64,000 nt of DNA from Kitagawia praeruptora. Lineage: Eukaryota > Streptophyta > Magnoliopsida > Apiales > Apiaceae. Position 1 is the stretch's first letter. The number at the start of each line of letters is the position of its first letter. The stretch covers positions 74,302,001 to 74,366,000 of the forward strand of contig CM075351.1 in the NCBI GenBank assembly GCA_037693485.1. Reading direction: 5' to 3'. The position numbers and the translations under genes are program-made. The notes under the pieces were generated by a model. The model did not search any database, was not told the DNA's origin, and saw only the letters and a list, made by a program, of their open reading frames with translations. Positions 34,799-47,969 of this stretch are shown here, one piece after another.

Positions 34799-36712
34799 TC
34801 ATGTGTATTGGGTTCCCGCTGTAGATGAATCATTACGGGCTAACAGTCCCATCCCCAACCTAGACTTAAGGACTACAGCATGCTCAAGCCCTTTAATCAA
34901 AGGATCAGCTATGTTTTCTTGAGTTCCAATAAACTCAACAACAATAATCCTTTCAGACATTAAACCCCTTATAGACTTCAGTGTAACTTGGATATGTCTC
35001 TTTGTTTTCACATTATACTTCCTGCTGTTAATCTTGTCGATAGTTGTACGACTATCACAATGAACAACAAAAGCAGGAAGTGGACGACTTACTACAGGTA
35101 ACATCGACATTAGTCCATGTAACCATTCAGCCTCAGTCCCCGTGGCATCTAATGCACACAACTCAACCTCAAAAGTAGACCGAGTTATAATAGTTTGTCT
35201 AGAAGACTTCCAAGACACTGCTCCACCCGCTAGGGTAAACAGGTATCCAGTCACTCCATTGGAACCAGACTTCTTAGCTATCCAACTTGCATCACTATAT
35301 CCCTCTAGCACTCCAGAAAACCTCCTGTAATGCAAACCAAGATATATAGTGCCTTTTAGATATCTAAGTACTCTATCAAGAGCATCCCAATGAGTCTTGT
35401 TTGGATAGCTTGTATATCTTGCTAACTTAGACACTGAATATGAAATATCCGGCCTAGTACCATTAGCAAGATACTGCAAACTCCCAATAATATGAGAATA
35501 CCTTAATTGAGACACAGGAACTCCTGAACTATTCTTGACAAGGGAGATTTTAGGATCATACAGAGTACTTGCGATTCTACAATTTGAATAACCATACTTC
35601 TCAAGTATAGATTTCTCTATATAATTAGATTGTGACAAAGTTATTCCATCAGTTGACTGAGTCAACTTGATTCCAAGAATCACACTAGCCTCACCCATAT
35701 CCTTCATTTCAAAATACCTTTTCAAGAAACTTTTTGTCTCGTTAATAATCTCAATATTGGTTCCAAACAATAAAATATCATCAACATATAGGCATACAAT
35801 AATACATTCATTTCCTTTAACCATGTAGTAGACACACTTGTCACTTTCATTAACTACAAACTCTGATTCTAAAACAGTTTCATCAAACTTTTTGTGCCAG
35901 TCTCTTGGAGCTTGTTTTAAGACATATATAGACTTGATTAACTTACATACCTTTATTTCATTACCAGAGGCTACAAATCCCTCAGGCTGATCCATATAAA
36001 TCTCTTCTTCAAGTTCACCATGAAGAAAAGATATCTTTACATCCATTTGATGGATGATAAGACCATGTACGGAAGCCAATGCTATAAGCATTCGGATTGT
36101 TGTCATTCTAGCAACCGGAGAGTATGTATCAAAGTAATCAATGCCTTTCTTTTACTTAAAACCTTTAGCTACTAGCCTAGCTTTATACTTCTCTATTGAG
36201 CCATCCGGGTTCATCTTCCTTTTGAAAACCCATTTACGTCCTATAGTAGAACACCCAGGAGGTAGATCAACCAACTCCCATGTTCCATTAGAAACAATAG
36301 AGTCAATCTCACTTTTTACCTCACCTTTCCAGTACCTAGATTCTGAAGAATCCATGGCTTGCCGGAAAGTTAAAGGTTCATCCTCGACATTGTAAGTGAT
36401 AAAATCACTTCCAAAGTCCTTGACTACCTTCACACGCTTACTCCTTCTAGGTTCCTCTACTTCATCTGGAGTAGAGCTACTACTAGGATCTGCCCCCACA
36501 TTTGTCATCCTGTCCACATGATCAGGAATGGAACTCGATGTGTGAGTAGGATCATCATCAGAAATACCATGAGGTATACCAGTCTTCATAGGAAACACAT
36601 CCTCAAAGAATGTTGCATTACGAAATTCAACTATAGTGTTAGCCACTATTCCGTCTATGTCAGACTTTAACACTAAAAATCTCATAGCCGTAGTGGTTTC
36701 AATATAGCCCAA
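34799..36712 (-). pseudogene. Copia C2 RT and RNase H
   Basis: The minus-strand frame carries WVFKRKMNPDGSIEKYKARL, VAKGFK, then TAA (36152-36154) where relatives have Gln. It continues with TIRMLIALASVHGLIIHQMD, YVDDILLFG (RT catalytic site), SYSVSKLARYTS, EGYSDASWIAKKSG (RNase H) and a tail with QENIADPLIKGL. It ends at 34799, about 0.5 kb before the polypurine tract. The product would copy RNA to DNA. One stop in the RT fingers region disables it. Confidence 0.92.
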
Positions 36713-36787
36713 AAAGATGCAATCAACAGTTTTCGGCCCTAGTTTCTTGCTCTTGTGTTCCGGGACAAGTACCTTTGCGAGGCACCC

Positions 36788-37564
36788 TCACACACGAAGA
36801 TATTTTAAACTAGTCCTTTTCGTTGTCCATAATTTATAAGGTGTCTTGTCCATTTGTTTCAGAGGGACTCTATTCAGAATATGGCAAGCCGTATTCAAAG
36901 CCTCCCCCCACATGTACTTAGGCAACCCCGAATTAATCAACATACTATTGATCATATCTTTAAATGTTCTGTTCTTTCGTTCTGCCACCCCATTAGACTC
37001 AGGTGTGTATGGTGGAGTCACCTCATGAACTATACCATTGCTCTTGCAAAATTCAATAAACGAGGTACTCGTATACTCACCACCTCTATCTGATCTCAAA
37101 CGTTTAAGTATTTTACTTGTTTGTGTTTCTGCTTCAGTTTTGTACATAATGAATTTTTCTAGTGCTTCATCTTTATGTTTAAGCAAATAAACATGACAAT
37201 ATCTACTAAAATCATCTATAAAAGTAATGAAGTATCTATTATGATCTTTGGTCAAAACACCACCAAATTCACATATGTCCGTGTGCACTAAATCTAACAC
37301 ACCCGAATCCCTAGCCACATTATGAAAGGGTTTCCTAGTTTGTTTAGATGTCACACATACTTGACATTTAGAATTCTTATCAATGGAATATTTTGGAATC
37401 AACTCTAAATTTATCATGTTCTTTAGAGCACCAAAATTTAAATGACCAAGACATGCGTGCCATAAATCAGATGATTCAATATAATTCACAGAAGGAGGAA
37501 CATTATCATTAATAAAACTGCCCAAAACAGGCTCAATATTTATCAAAAATAATCCATCAGACAA
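36788..37564 (-). pseudogene. Copia C2 integrase
   Basis: The minus strand shows the zinc-binding HHCC part (WHACLGHLNFGALKNM...CQVCVTSKQ) and the DDE core (LVHTDICEFGG, RSDRGGEYTST, TPPYTPESNGVAERKNRTFK). A TGA at 36788-36790 falls where the family has Trp in the VWGC motif, cutting integrase from RT. The upstream junction with protease at 37543-37564 is a frameshift. Integrase would insert the cDNA into nuclear DNA. Confidence 0.92.
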
Positions 37565-38908
37565 GTAATCTCTGCCAAAAATAAACCAGTATGTGTAATA
37601 ACTACTTTATTACATTTCAAAGAAACTTCAAATCCATTCTTAACTAAACAACTTCCACTTATTATATTTCTACGAATGTCAGGAACATGATGCACTCTAG
37701 TGAGGGATATAACACGCCCAGAAGCAAACTTCAGGTCTACATTTCCTATTCCAAGAACTTGAGCTACACTCGCATTCCCTATCATCACAGTCATTCCATG
37801 AGTGTGTTGATAAGATACAAATGGAGTAATATCAGTACAAATATGTACATTAGCTCCCGTATCAATAAACCATTCATGAGACGAATAGGTGGAAAGAAGT
37901 ACAGGGTTGTAGTTTACATACCCGTTGTCGGTTTCAGAAGCAACAGCCTCACCAACAACCATGTTAACCATAGGCCCACCAGTGGTTCCAAGCACAGTGT
38001 TAGCTTGTGCTCCCACAACAAATTTCTTAGCTTTCTTTACAGGACAGTCCTTGCTCCAATGACCAACCTGTCCACAAGACCAACATGGTTTGTTTGCCTT
38101 TGGTTTCTTAGCCTTGTCCTTGTCCTTATTAGACTTAGTATTTTCCTTCTTAATGACAGACTTTCTTTTCTGTCCTACAGTCACTACATTCACCTTCGAA
38201 CTCCGAGCATGTTCAACAGGCATCACATGTCCCTGTTTGGACTTGTGTTGTTCCTGCACAGAGATGTCCAACATCAGGTTTGTCCAAGTGATCTCTCCTT
38301 TCTGTCTTTTCAGGGAGAGAGCAAACTCTTCCCAAGACTTCGGGAGCTTTTCAATCACAGACATAACCTGAAACTTTTCAGGTAGGTCCATGCCGGACTC
38401 CTTCAAATCATGCACTAACATCTCAAACTCATGCACCTGCTCAGTCATGGATTTAGTATCCACCAGTTTGAAATCAAGGAACCTAGCCACAGAATACTTT
38501 TCCAACCCTTGTGAGTCAGTATTATGTGTCTGGTCAAGCTTCTCTTATAAGAGCTTAGCAGTGTAGGAGTCAGATGAATAAACATCGAATAAATTGTTCG
38601 CTAAAGCTGCCAGAATTGCAGCCCTAGCCACCCCATCCTTCTCCTCCCACATAGCATAGGCCTTAACTGTTTCAGCCTTTTCCTTAACCACAACCGGTTT
38701 CTCATACTGCACCACCGGCCATAGACCCTTTACCATAAGCCACAGTTTCATCTTTTTCTGCCAACGAGAAAAACCAACACCCCCACCAAATTTATCAGGC
38801 ATACCCGACAAATCGATAGGCTGTGGAAAACGGTACGTGGTCCAATCAATGGTAGGTGCAGTAACACCAGACCCGGAGCTAGTCTCAACAACAGGAGTTT
38901 CAATTTCA
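37543..38908 (-). pseudogene. Copia C2 gag and protease (main part)
   Basis: The frame runs from the CACTA insertion point leftward: GVGFSRWQKKMKLWL, a TAA stop near 38547-38549, FEMLVHDLKESGMDLPEKF, a zinc knuckle CWSCGQVGHWSKDC (about 38050-38095) and the protease site WFIDTGANVHIC with DTG (about 37850). The gag start lies beyond the insertion, at 48415-48417, where ATGGTTAATG reads into the same frame across the TCA/TGA target duplication. Gag forms the particle and the protease matures it. Broken by a stop and by the 9.5-kb insert. Confidence 0.9.
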
Positions 38909-38929
38909 CACTATGCCATAGATGGCTTT

Positions 38930-39110
38930 CTACAACACTTAGGGGGGGTGTTACCTTCTCGGGTGTTACCTTAGCTATGAAATTTTGGACCTACTACAAC
39001 ACTCTAGTTTTGGTGTTACCATATCCTTAAAGGTGTGTTACCTTAGCTGTGGAAGGTGTTAAACTTAGTAACACCATGGGCTGTGTTACATTAGAGTATA
39101 ATTAACATAT
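38930..39110. repeat. Left subterminal repeats of CACTA E3
   Basis: GGTGTTACC and its variants (GTGTTACCTTAG, GGTGTTAAAC, AGTAACACC) occur at least six times, on both strands. In En/Spm such subterminal motifs bind the TNPA protein and bring the ends together. The matching set lies at 47970-48406. Confidence 0.75.
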
Positions 39111-39769
39111 TTTTGAATTTTATTTATAATTAACGATTTAATAATTATTAAATTTTAAAATTCAATAATTTTAATCAAGTCATTGAATTTATTATTATAA
39201 ACATAATATTCTATAATTATTGAGTATAATATGTTTAAATTATTATTCTATAATTGAAATATTACACTTTATTTTTATACAATTTTTACAAGAAAAATAA
39301 TTATTTTTGTAATATTAGAAAGAAAAAGTAACAAAAATTGGGGAAAAAACGTGGCTGGTGGCTGGCGGGCTTTCATCAAAAAATTAAAAAGGAAAGCGGG
39401 CTTTAATTTTGGTTAAGTCAGGAGAATTGGGGAAAATTAGTCAATTAGGTCACATACTCACCTCTCTCTCTCACTCACCGCTCTCTCTCGAACCTCACTC
39501 ACACACCTCTCTGCCTCTCTCTCGCAGTCAAATTTCATACTCAAGCTCGCCCACGCTCACTGAAGCTCACACTCAAGCTCGCTAACGCTCACTCAAGCTC
39601 TGCCTCACTTGCGGATTAGGGTTAGGGTTGGATTAAGGGTTAATTGGACTCAATCAGCCTCTCTCACTTGCAATTAAGGTATAAATCTCTCTTTTTATCC
39701 TTCGATCTGTAAATATAAATGTGTTAATGCTTCGATTTGTATATATATATATATATGTGTTGCATGCTT

Positions 39770-39876
39770 CAATTTTGACCCCTCTCTCTCCATCTCTCTC
39801 TCTCACCCTTCTCTCTCGGTCTCTCTCCATCTCTTTCTCACCCTTCTCTCTCTCTCTCTCTCCATCTCTTTCTCAC

Positions 39877-39913
<37 letters not shown>

Positions 39914-39928
39914 CCTCCCTCTCTCCCT

Positions 39929-39971
<43 letters not shown>

Positions 39972-40034
39972 CCTCTCTCCCTCCCTCTCCCTCCCCCTCT
40001 CCATCTCTGTCCATCTCTCCATCTCTCTGTCTAT
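39770..40034. repeat. (CT)n-rich microsatellite upstream of the transposase gene
   Basis: About 260 bp of CTCTCT and CCCTCTCC sequence. Another pyrimidine-rich stretch and a GGGTTAGGGTT telo-box-like motif (about 39619) lie just before it. CT-rich 5' leaders are common in plant genes, so this is probably the promoter or 5'UTR region of the transposase. Long serine/leucine or arginine/glutamate frames across it are artefacts. Confidence 0.8.
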
Positions 40035-40487
40035 CTCCCATGAGAGGAGAAGGGGTCATTTTTGTGATAAATTGAATCTGTAATAATCTGAATTATATGC
40101 CTAAAGTCAATGTGTTTCTCGAATTTATGATATATTATTAAAATCTGTGATAATTTGAATTTATGCGTTAGTTTATGTGATAATATCTGTATTGTATGAT
40201 ATGCATAAAATCTGCGATAATTTGCATTTATGTGTGTTTGCTGATGTGCTCTATTTGCTACTGCCATGTTATGCCTCAGACTTCAATTTCATCTTTGAAT
40301 AAACACTAAAGCTTCCCCAACTGACTTAGAAATAAGTGGGTATATATATATATTACAATTATTGCTTGGGTGTTTTAACTCATGTATATATATTCCACTT
40401 ATTTGTATAGTTAGTTTAGGTCTTAAAAGGTAGCTGTTTGCTTAGGTTAGTGTAGTTAATATAAGCGTGCTTGATATTAATGTAGTG

Positions 40488-43400
40488 ATGGACGACGAAG
40501 GGAACTCATGGATAACACTTCCAAAGTTTAGTGGTGGTTACCTTAGCGGAATAAAAGATTTTATTCGGAATGTAGTTTCTAGATTTTTCGTAGGTGATGA
40601 AATAACATGTCCCTGCAAGAAATGTAAAAATGACAAGTGGTTTCGTCAAGATACAATATACGACCATCTCATATACAATGGTCCATCTCCATTGTATATG
40701 GAATGGATGTGTGAGGTTTCTCGACTAAACTGTGAGGAAGATATGGATTGTGATGCTAATATAGGTTTTGGAGATAATCTAGACAACATGTTTCATCGTA
40801 CTCATGGTATGCAAAATGGTGAAGATGAGGACACGACAAATGCCCAGGACGATAAATTTCATCGCCATGTTGAAGATGGAAAGCAACCGCTATATCCAGG
40901 CTGTTCCAAATATTCGCGATTAAGTTTTATCCTTAGGCTCTATTCTTTAAAATGCGAACATGGAATTACGGAGGCTGCATTCGGGGATTTACTAGAGTTG
41001 ATGAGAGATGCTTTTCCACAGGCCCACATTCCTTTATCTTTCAATGCCGCGAAGAATATCATTAAAGATTTAGGTCTTAGTAACGAAAAAATACACGCAT
41101 GTCCAAATGATTGCATGTTGTACTGGGCAGAAAATAAAGATAAAGATGTTTATGAAACTTGTGGTTTTTCAAGATGGGCAGTAGTGGAAAGGGAAGGCAG
41201 GAGTGACAATGATCCAAAGAAGGTGATTCGCAAAGTCCCCGTGAAAGTTATGCGCTATTTTCCGTTGAAACCAAGGCTACAAAGGTTGTATATGTCAAAG
41301 GAGTATGCTAAACTTATGTTATGGCATGACATCAGACGAATAAAAGACGGGAAACTTAGACATCCAGCTGATGCCAAGGCTTGGCAGGCGATGGATGCAA
41401 GGTATCCTGATTTTGCAGTAGAAAATAGAAATATCCGACTTGGTGTAGCCGCTGATGGATTCAGTCCTTACCGTACAATGAGTTCAGTTCACTCAACATG
41501 GCCAATTGTTTTGGTAAATTACAACCTCCCACCTTGGCTATGCATGAAGCCTGAAAATTTGATTCTGTCAATAATCATCTCCGATCTAGATTCTCCGAAG
41601 AATAGTATTGATGTATATATGCAGCCTCTAATTCAAGAGTTGAAAGAATTATGGGATATAGGCATAAAAACCTTTGATGCGTTGACTGAAGAAAATTTTA
41701 CGCTACGTGCAAGTGTTTTATGGACCATTAGCGATTTTCCAGGATATGCGATGTTATCCGGTTGGAGTACAAAGGGTAAATTGGCCTGTCCCATATGCCA
41801 TTATGAAACATCTTCACAATACTTGAAACATAGTAAAAAATGTGCTACATGAATCATAGAAAATTTCTAGATCCGGAGCACAAGTGGAGGTTTGACAAAA
41901 GAAGATTCAATGGTGAAGTTGAAATGGGACAGGCTCCACCAGTTTTAACCGGAGCAGATATACTCGAATTATTGTCGGGCTTTGAAAATGAATTTGGAAA
42001 TGTCGACAGCAAGACAAAGGGCAAAAGAGGTACAAAGCGTAAAAGGGATTCCCCTTTCAAAAAGAAGTCGATATTTTTCAATTTACCGTATTGGAGTCAC
42101 AATTTGTTGCGACATAACCTTGATGTTATACATATCGAAAAAAACATATGTGACAATATACTTGGTACTTTGTTGAATATTAGCGGCAAGTCGAAAGACC
42201 ATTTGAATGCTCGTTTTGATTTACAAGATCTGGGAATCAGGAAGGTCCTTCATCCAGTTAAATCAAGTGATGGAAAATATCATGTGATTAAGGCTGCTAT
42301 CTTTGACATGACGAAAGAAGAGAAAGAAATATTTTGCTCAGTTTTGGAGAATGCCAAACTGCCATACGGCTGTGCAGCTAATATCAGTCGATATGTTCAC
42401 ACGAAGGAAAGGACAATCTCAGGGTATAAGAGCCACGATGCCCATTTTATTCTTCACTACTTGTTACAATTTGCAGTGAAAAAAACATTGAAAGCTGAGG
42501 TTGTTGTTCCTTTGATCAGACTTGGTGCATTTCTAAGAGCTCTTTGGAGCAAAGAAGTCGATTTACGTGATATGAAGAGACTACAAGAAGAAATTATTGA
42601 AATTGTTTACAGTTTTGAGACAATTTTTCCAAAAGCTTTCTTTGACATAATGTTTCACTTGTTGGTTCATTTGGTCAAGGAAGTTGAAGACGGGGGACCT
42701 GCACACTTGAGAAGCATGTGGCCAATTGAGCGTTATCTAGGTAAGCTGAAATCGTATGCACGTAACAAGTCTAAACCAGAGGGTTCTATCGCTGAAGGAT
42801 ACCTTGCAGAAGAGTGCTTGACATTCTGCTCTCGATTTTTAAGTGGTGACACAGTACCAAAATTCGAGAGTTGTCCAGAAAAGATGGAATATCCAGTTGG
42901 CACAAGAAGAAGTAAAGATGGAAAACCTGTACATCTTGAAGAATTTGAATTGATGGCATGTTATCGGTATGTTTTATTCAACTGTGGTAACAAGGACATC
43001 CAGAGTTTAATTGAGTAAGTTTTAAGGTCTAATTTATTTTAATAAGAATTAGAATGGTTTTTTCTTGGTAATATTAACTAGGTGATTATTGTAGGGAACA
43101 TCGATATTTAATGGATGGTTATGCAATATCAAAAAGATATAAAAAGGAGAGGGCACATATGGAAGATTTTTGGAAGTGGTTGAAGCTAGAGGTTGGGAAA
43201 AAAAGTTCATTTCGAAGGAACTAGAACTTGTCACATTGGGCCCTAATCCATCAGCTAAGAGGTTCAGTGGGTATGTTATTAATGGATTCTGATTTTGTAC
43301 AAAAGAAAGAGATGCTAAGTGTACAACACAAAATAGTGGTGTATTTCAGTCTTCCTTGACCACTAGCTTTGCAAGCTCGAAAGATCAGAATCCACAGGTT

Positions 43401-43836
43401 GGTGATGTCGATTACTACGGATCAATTGAAGAAATCCTAGAAATTGACTACTGGGGAGATTTCACTGTGGTTTTATTCAAGTGTTTGCTGGTACCATGCA
43501 GAAAAAGATTTGTATGGCCTTACTCGAGTGAATTTTAATAGAATAATTCAAAAATCTGATCGGTATGTTATCGCTTCCCAAGTAAAACAGGTGTTTTACA
43601 TAGAAGATCCAACTGAGAAGACATTTCATAACGTTATCAAAAGATTACCAAGGGGCTGGTGTGATGTCGAAACTGAAAATGGGAATGAGGATGATGGGAC
43701 TGATCCGGTTTTACATGATATTCACCATGGTTATGGAATAGGAGGTCATGTTAGAGATGTGATGAATTGGGCTAGAGAAGACATGCCACCAACAAAAGTT
43801 ATAATTAAGCCAAAAGTAGTCGGGAAAACTGTCTAG
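40488..43836 (+). pseudogene. CACTA TNP2-type transposase, frameshifted
   Basis: I choose ATG 40488, where MDDEGNSWITLPKFSGGYL begins like other family members. Order: transposase-associated Cys domain (CPCKKCKNDKWF), the catalytic tnp2 domain (LGVAADGFSPYRTMSSVHS, FPGYAMLSGWSTKGKLACPI), then a DUF4218-type region (FHLLVHLVKEVEDGGPAHL) and, after an intron (43015-43094), a DUF4216-type C-terminus (DLYGLTRVNF). A one-base loss in an A run near 41835 shifts the frame between SSQYLKHSKK and MCYMNHRKF, and exon 2 has a frameshift and a TGA near 43289 where Arg is expected. The enzyme would cut and join the CACTA ends. This copy is disabled, though only mildly. Confidence 0.92.
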
Positions 43837-44174
43837 TGTTTTCACATAAATTCCGAACTATTGTATTATGCAGAAGTAATTATTTATGTATTATTGCCTT
43901 TTAGTAGTCAAAGTTTGTCAATAAATTGCCTTTTAATGTATTACTTATCGAATATATTTTATCAACTGCCTTTATGTATCAATACCTTTAATTACCTTTT
44001 TTGTGTATGTATAAGCTTGTTCAGAATTGTTTATATGTTTTTGAACTTATGATTTAACTGGGCACCTTTTACTTGTTTTTTCTTACTGGACTGCTTCTTT
44101 GTGTATTTACTTTGCAATTTTTGAGCTCAGTTTTTTTTGTATCTTATCTAATGTAATTTTCTGCTATTCTTATA

Positions 44175-47100
44175 GGATGAGAGAAAAGGTATTCAATCTC
44201 AGATTTCACCACATGGGGAAATTTCAGAATGGACAGTATGTTGGTGGAAAAGAGACTTTGATCATGAACGTAGATCCTGACTTGTTTTCCTACTCGGTGC
44301 TCATGGAACATATTAAGGATGATCTTAAATACACTGAAGTTGGGGGAATTTATAAAAGAAGTGACAATGAGGAAGAGGAGTGGAAATTGGTGGTAAATGA
44401 TGGGGACGTAGTTAAAGATACTAAAAATGCTGACAACATGGATTTTTATATTGACAATGTCATCGATACTAAATGTGAGCCACTACAGCAAATGCAGCCG
44501 CATGTAGTCATCCGACCAAGGCCTAATGTATTTGAAGGTATAAACTTTTTTACATAGTCACTTGTTACTACATGCTGGGGTCCTTTGTGTATTATTTCTT
44601 GATAAATAATTTTATCAAGATCATGCATGTATTGCTTTGATTTTGTAATTATACTGATGATTTAAATGTATTGCTGCAGCTACAAAAGTATTGAAACGTC
44701 AATTCGTGACCACTCATCAATTGCAACAGCAGCAAAGAAATAAGAAGTGTACTGAAGTATGCAGTCCTAGGAAGTCTGCACGGCTAAATAATGCACAAGT
44801 GACGATTCCAACTGAAGTCAAGAGTCATCGAAAGTCAAATGAAACTGCTGAGGTTACTAGTGCAAGAAAGTCAGCACGGCTGACAAGTGCTAGACCAGAA
44901 ATCAATGATTTGATAAGCAAGCAAAAGCCCAAGTCAACTGAAAAGAAGGGTGCTCGGAAGTCGACACCGATCAATAATCAACAAGCCTGTGATGAAAATG
45001 TGAATGTTAAGTCTGCAACTGTTCGGAGGAAACTGGATTTACATAATCCTAGAGATGAAGCTGAAAAAATGGATGAGAATGACGTTCAGGTTAGAAGACT
45101 TGAATCATATTTTGATTACCTGATCTTATCAATGTTCCAACTGTTTTGCTAGTTCACTCGTATGCTTCTTTCGATTATGTGCAGTTTGAAAACCTACCAC
45201 CTCCACCTCCTCTAAAACCTTCGGATACACCGTTAAAGTTAACGGCGTATGAACTGATTAAATATAGAAATATCCAGAGGAACAATGAAAAGCTTGAGTC
45301 TTTAAATTTTCCTACATTAGCAACTGGGCTGGTAGATGAAATGAAGAACAAACGGAAAAAAAAGATGCGAAATGATAAACAAAATGAAGACGATACTTCA
45401 GAAATTGTGCCTAAGGTGTATCGTAATTACAAAAATACATATTTTTGTAATTAATCATAATAACTAAAAAAATGAAGATAGTACTAATTCTATATATTTT
45501 TCAGGAAACCAAAAAATTGAAGAAAAATGAGCTTCATACAGGACCAACTACTCGCTTGCGAGCTAGTGCTGTGACTTCAACTGAAAAGGGTTCAACTCAG
45601 AATGATACGAGTGAGGAGGCAGCAAATCCAGTGCTTGTACAGCCTGCTGCACAAATTCAGTTACCATGTGCAGAAGGAGTTGGTACAATGGCCAATTACC
45701 TTGCTATGCAGGAACGCAAACGAACACAAGCTGCTAATGATGTTGCTGCAAGTGGAAGTGGAACTAAAACTAACAGAGTTCCGGAAACCGACATGCCATT
45801 TATCGAAAATGAAGAAGCTGAACCTGCAGGTTCGGGCATTTTTACTTTATTTTATGTTTGTAGTAATTACTGTCGACTATATGCATGTTTGTATAGTGTA
45901 CTGGTTTAACTAACTCTTTATTCACATATATGTTATAAACTCGGTACTTAAAGTTGAAGTTCCTAAACGACCACGAGGGAAAACGAGGATGGATATAGTA
46001 CATACAAGGCCGTTTGAGAAAAGGGTTGTTATCTCAGTAAACGAGAAGTTCCAGCCTGTGTCAGATGATGACAAAAGAGTTACTGAACTGAGTAACTTTT
46101 TGGGGACACTAAAGAGGTGTGTGCCATTGACTTATGCTTCCTGGGAACATGTTCCGGAAAGCCTAAAGGACACCTTTTGGAATTATACCAAGGTAATCAA
46201 TTTTTTTTATTTTTTGCTATAATTTTAATTTATCCCTACGTAAATAATGTTGGTCAACTGGAATTATAGATTTATTTATTCCTTTTTATGTTTCATTTCA
46301 ATGTAAGCAACGTTTTATCATCCTCGAGGAATGTCGAAAATGGGCGTTGAAGACAATACAACAGGCTTGGAAGGGGTACAAGAGTCGAACTAAGAGGGAT
46401 CATTGTACGCCTTTTGCAACTGATGAGGAGAGAATACAAAATAAGCCTGAGAAAATTCCACTTGAGGAATTCAAGTTGCTCTTACAGTATTGGGGAGATC
46501 CTGAAGTTCAGGTATACGTAAAATTTAAAATTGGTACTATTTTCTGCAAGTTTGATATTTGGTCAATTTCCAGTGACATAAACTGATGCTAATTTTTTCA
46601 TGTTTTTTCGTAGGGGAAGGCCGAGAAAAATACTAAAAGTCGTCGTGAGTACAAGGACACACACACTAGAGGTCTAAAACTGTTTTCCCAAGTTAAACAC
46701 AAGATGGTACGTTTCTAAAAAATGAATAAGAGTTATTCTTATTCTATTTAGATAAGTGAGTTGAAAATAGACTTATTCTTGAGAAACTATAGGTTTAAGT
46801 TGATCGATTTAATTTAATTCAATTTTTTCCACTGGATACAATTAGCAAACATTGCAATATGTTTTGTTAGATACAAAATTTTACAAAAATTGTACCAATA
46901 TATATATTAGAAAATCTGTAATATGTAGATTCAAGTTATTTGTTGGTAAATCAATTTGAATTATATTATTTAATTGCTTTCACATTGTTAGATAATCTGT
47001 GTGCAAGAACCCAAATCCATATTGTTAAATAATTTTGAAATATGTTATGTTGATCTGCATATTGTTTTGTTGATTTTTTGCTAGAAAAAAAAGAACCCAG

Positions 47101-47703
47101 CACTTGAGCTAACTGATGTCGTAGTTTTTTCTAAAACTCGAAAGCGCAAGCCTGGACATAAATACCAGGCTAATCCTGAAGTAATGAACTTCAGAATTGT
47201 AAGTAACTGTATATTTTTGTCAATCCCTTAAATCCATATTTTACTTTATTCTTTCAATTAATTATTTCCATGTACAATGTTGTTTTGTTTTGTAGGAAAC
47301 AATTAAGAACAGACTCGAGCCATCCGAAGGAGTTGATGGTATTGAGGAGCTAATTTCTGGTGGAAAATCTCATGGTCCTGGTTGGTTTTTTGGCCGACAT
47401 GACTCGAGGGTCATCAAAACTTCTTCCCAGACTCCAGCTCCAACAGATTCGTACATAGAAGAGTTGACCAATAAGATACGACAGAACCTTGTTGATGACA
47501 TGGAAGTGAAACTACAAAAGAAGGTCAATGAAGAAGTGGATGCCAAGTTAAATCAGAAGGTCCAGGACAACTTGGCATTTGCCCTCAAAAAATTGGCTGA
47601 AGCAAACCCAGGACTGCAGATTAATTTGGGTGAACTTTGTGGCACAGTTTCTAGTGACATAGTGGGAGATGGTACTCCCGTGACCGACGGTCCTAGCTCA
47701 TAG
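44175..47703 (+). CDS. CACTA TNPA-like gene with nine predicted exons
   Basis: The predicted exons have GT/AG edges: 44175-44537, 44680-45089, 45185-45415, 45505-45829, 45954-46192, 46308-46511, 46614-46706, 47085-47198 and 47295-47703. Exon 1 starts at an AG acceptor with ATG and encodes a PB1-like domain (LRFHHMGKFQNGQYVGGKE). Exons 2-4 are Lys/Ser/Arg-rich and disordered. Exons 5-9 carry the Transposase_24-type (Ptta/En/Spm) domain: LSNFLGTLKRCVPLTYASWE, KWALKTIQQAWKGYKSR, FKLLLQYWGDPEVQ, ELTDVVVFSKTRK, then a coiled coil ending TPVTDGPSS. The protein would bind the subterminal repeats and assist the transposase. Each exon is open; splicing is inferred from sequence only. Confidence 0.8.
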
Positions 47704-47969
47704 AAATCCACGTAATATAACCTTTTGAACTAGTGTCTTGGCATTTCCCTTGTGTTTAATATTTTATTCTACTGCACTTTAATGTTGTAATCTTGGTGTT
47801 GGCGGATTTGATCGGATTATGTAGTTTGGTGTTGGAGGATTTGATCGGATTTTGTAGTTTGGTTATTTTGTGATGGGATATTGGGATTATGTAGTTGGTT
47901 AATGTGACTTGGTTTGTTTGTTTTTCTAATGGGAAATGCAATATTTATGCTTTACATTTTTATTATGTT

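Noticed and set aside
37687..38385. 232-codon plus-strand frame
   Set aside because: It is antisense to copia C2 gag/protease, and its composition mirrors the codons of that gene.
39721..40083. Long serine/leucine-rich frame and its minus-strand arginine/glutamate partner
   Set aside because: Both are products of a CT/GA microsatellite, with no start context or domain.
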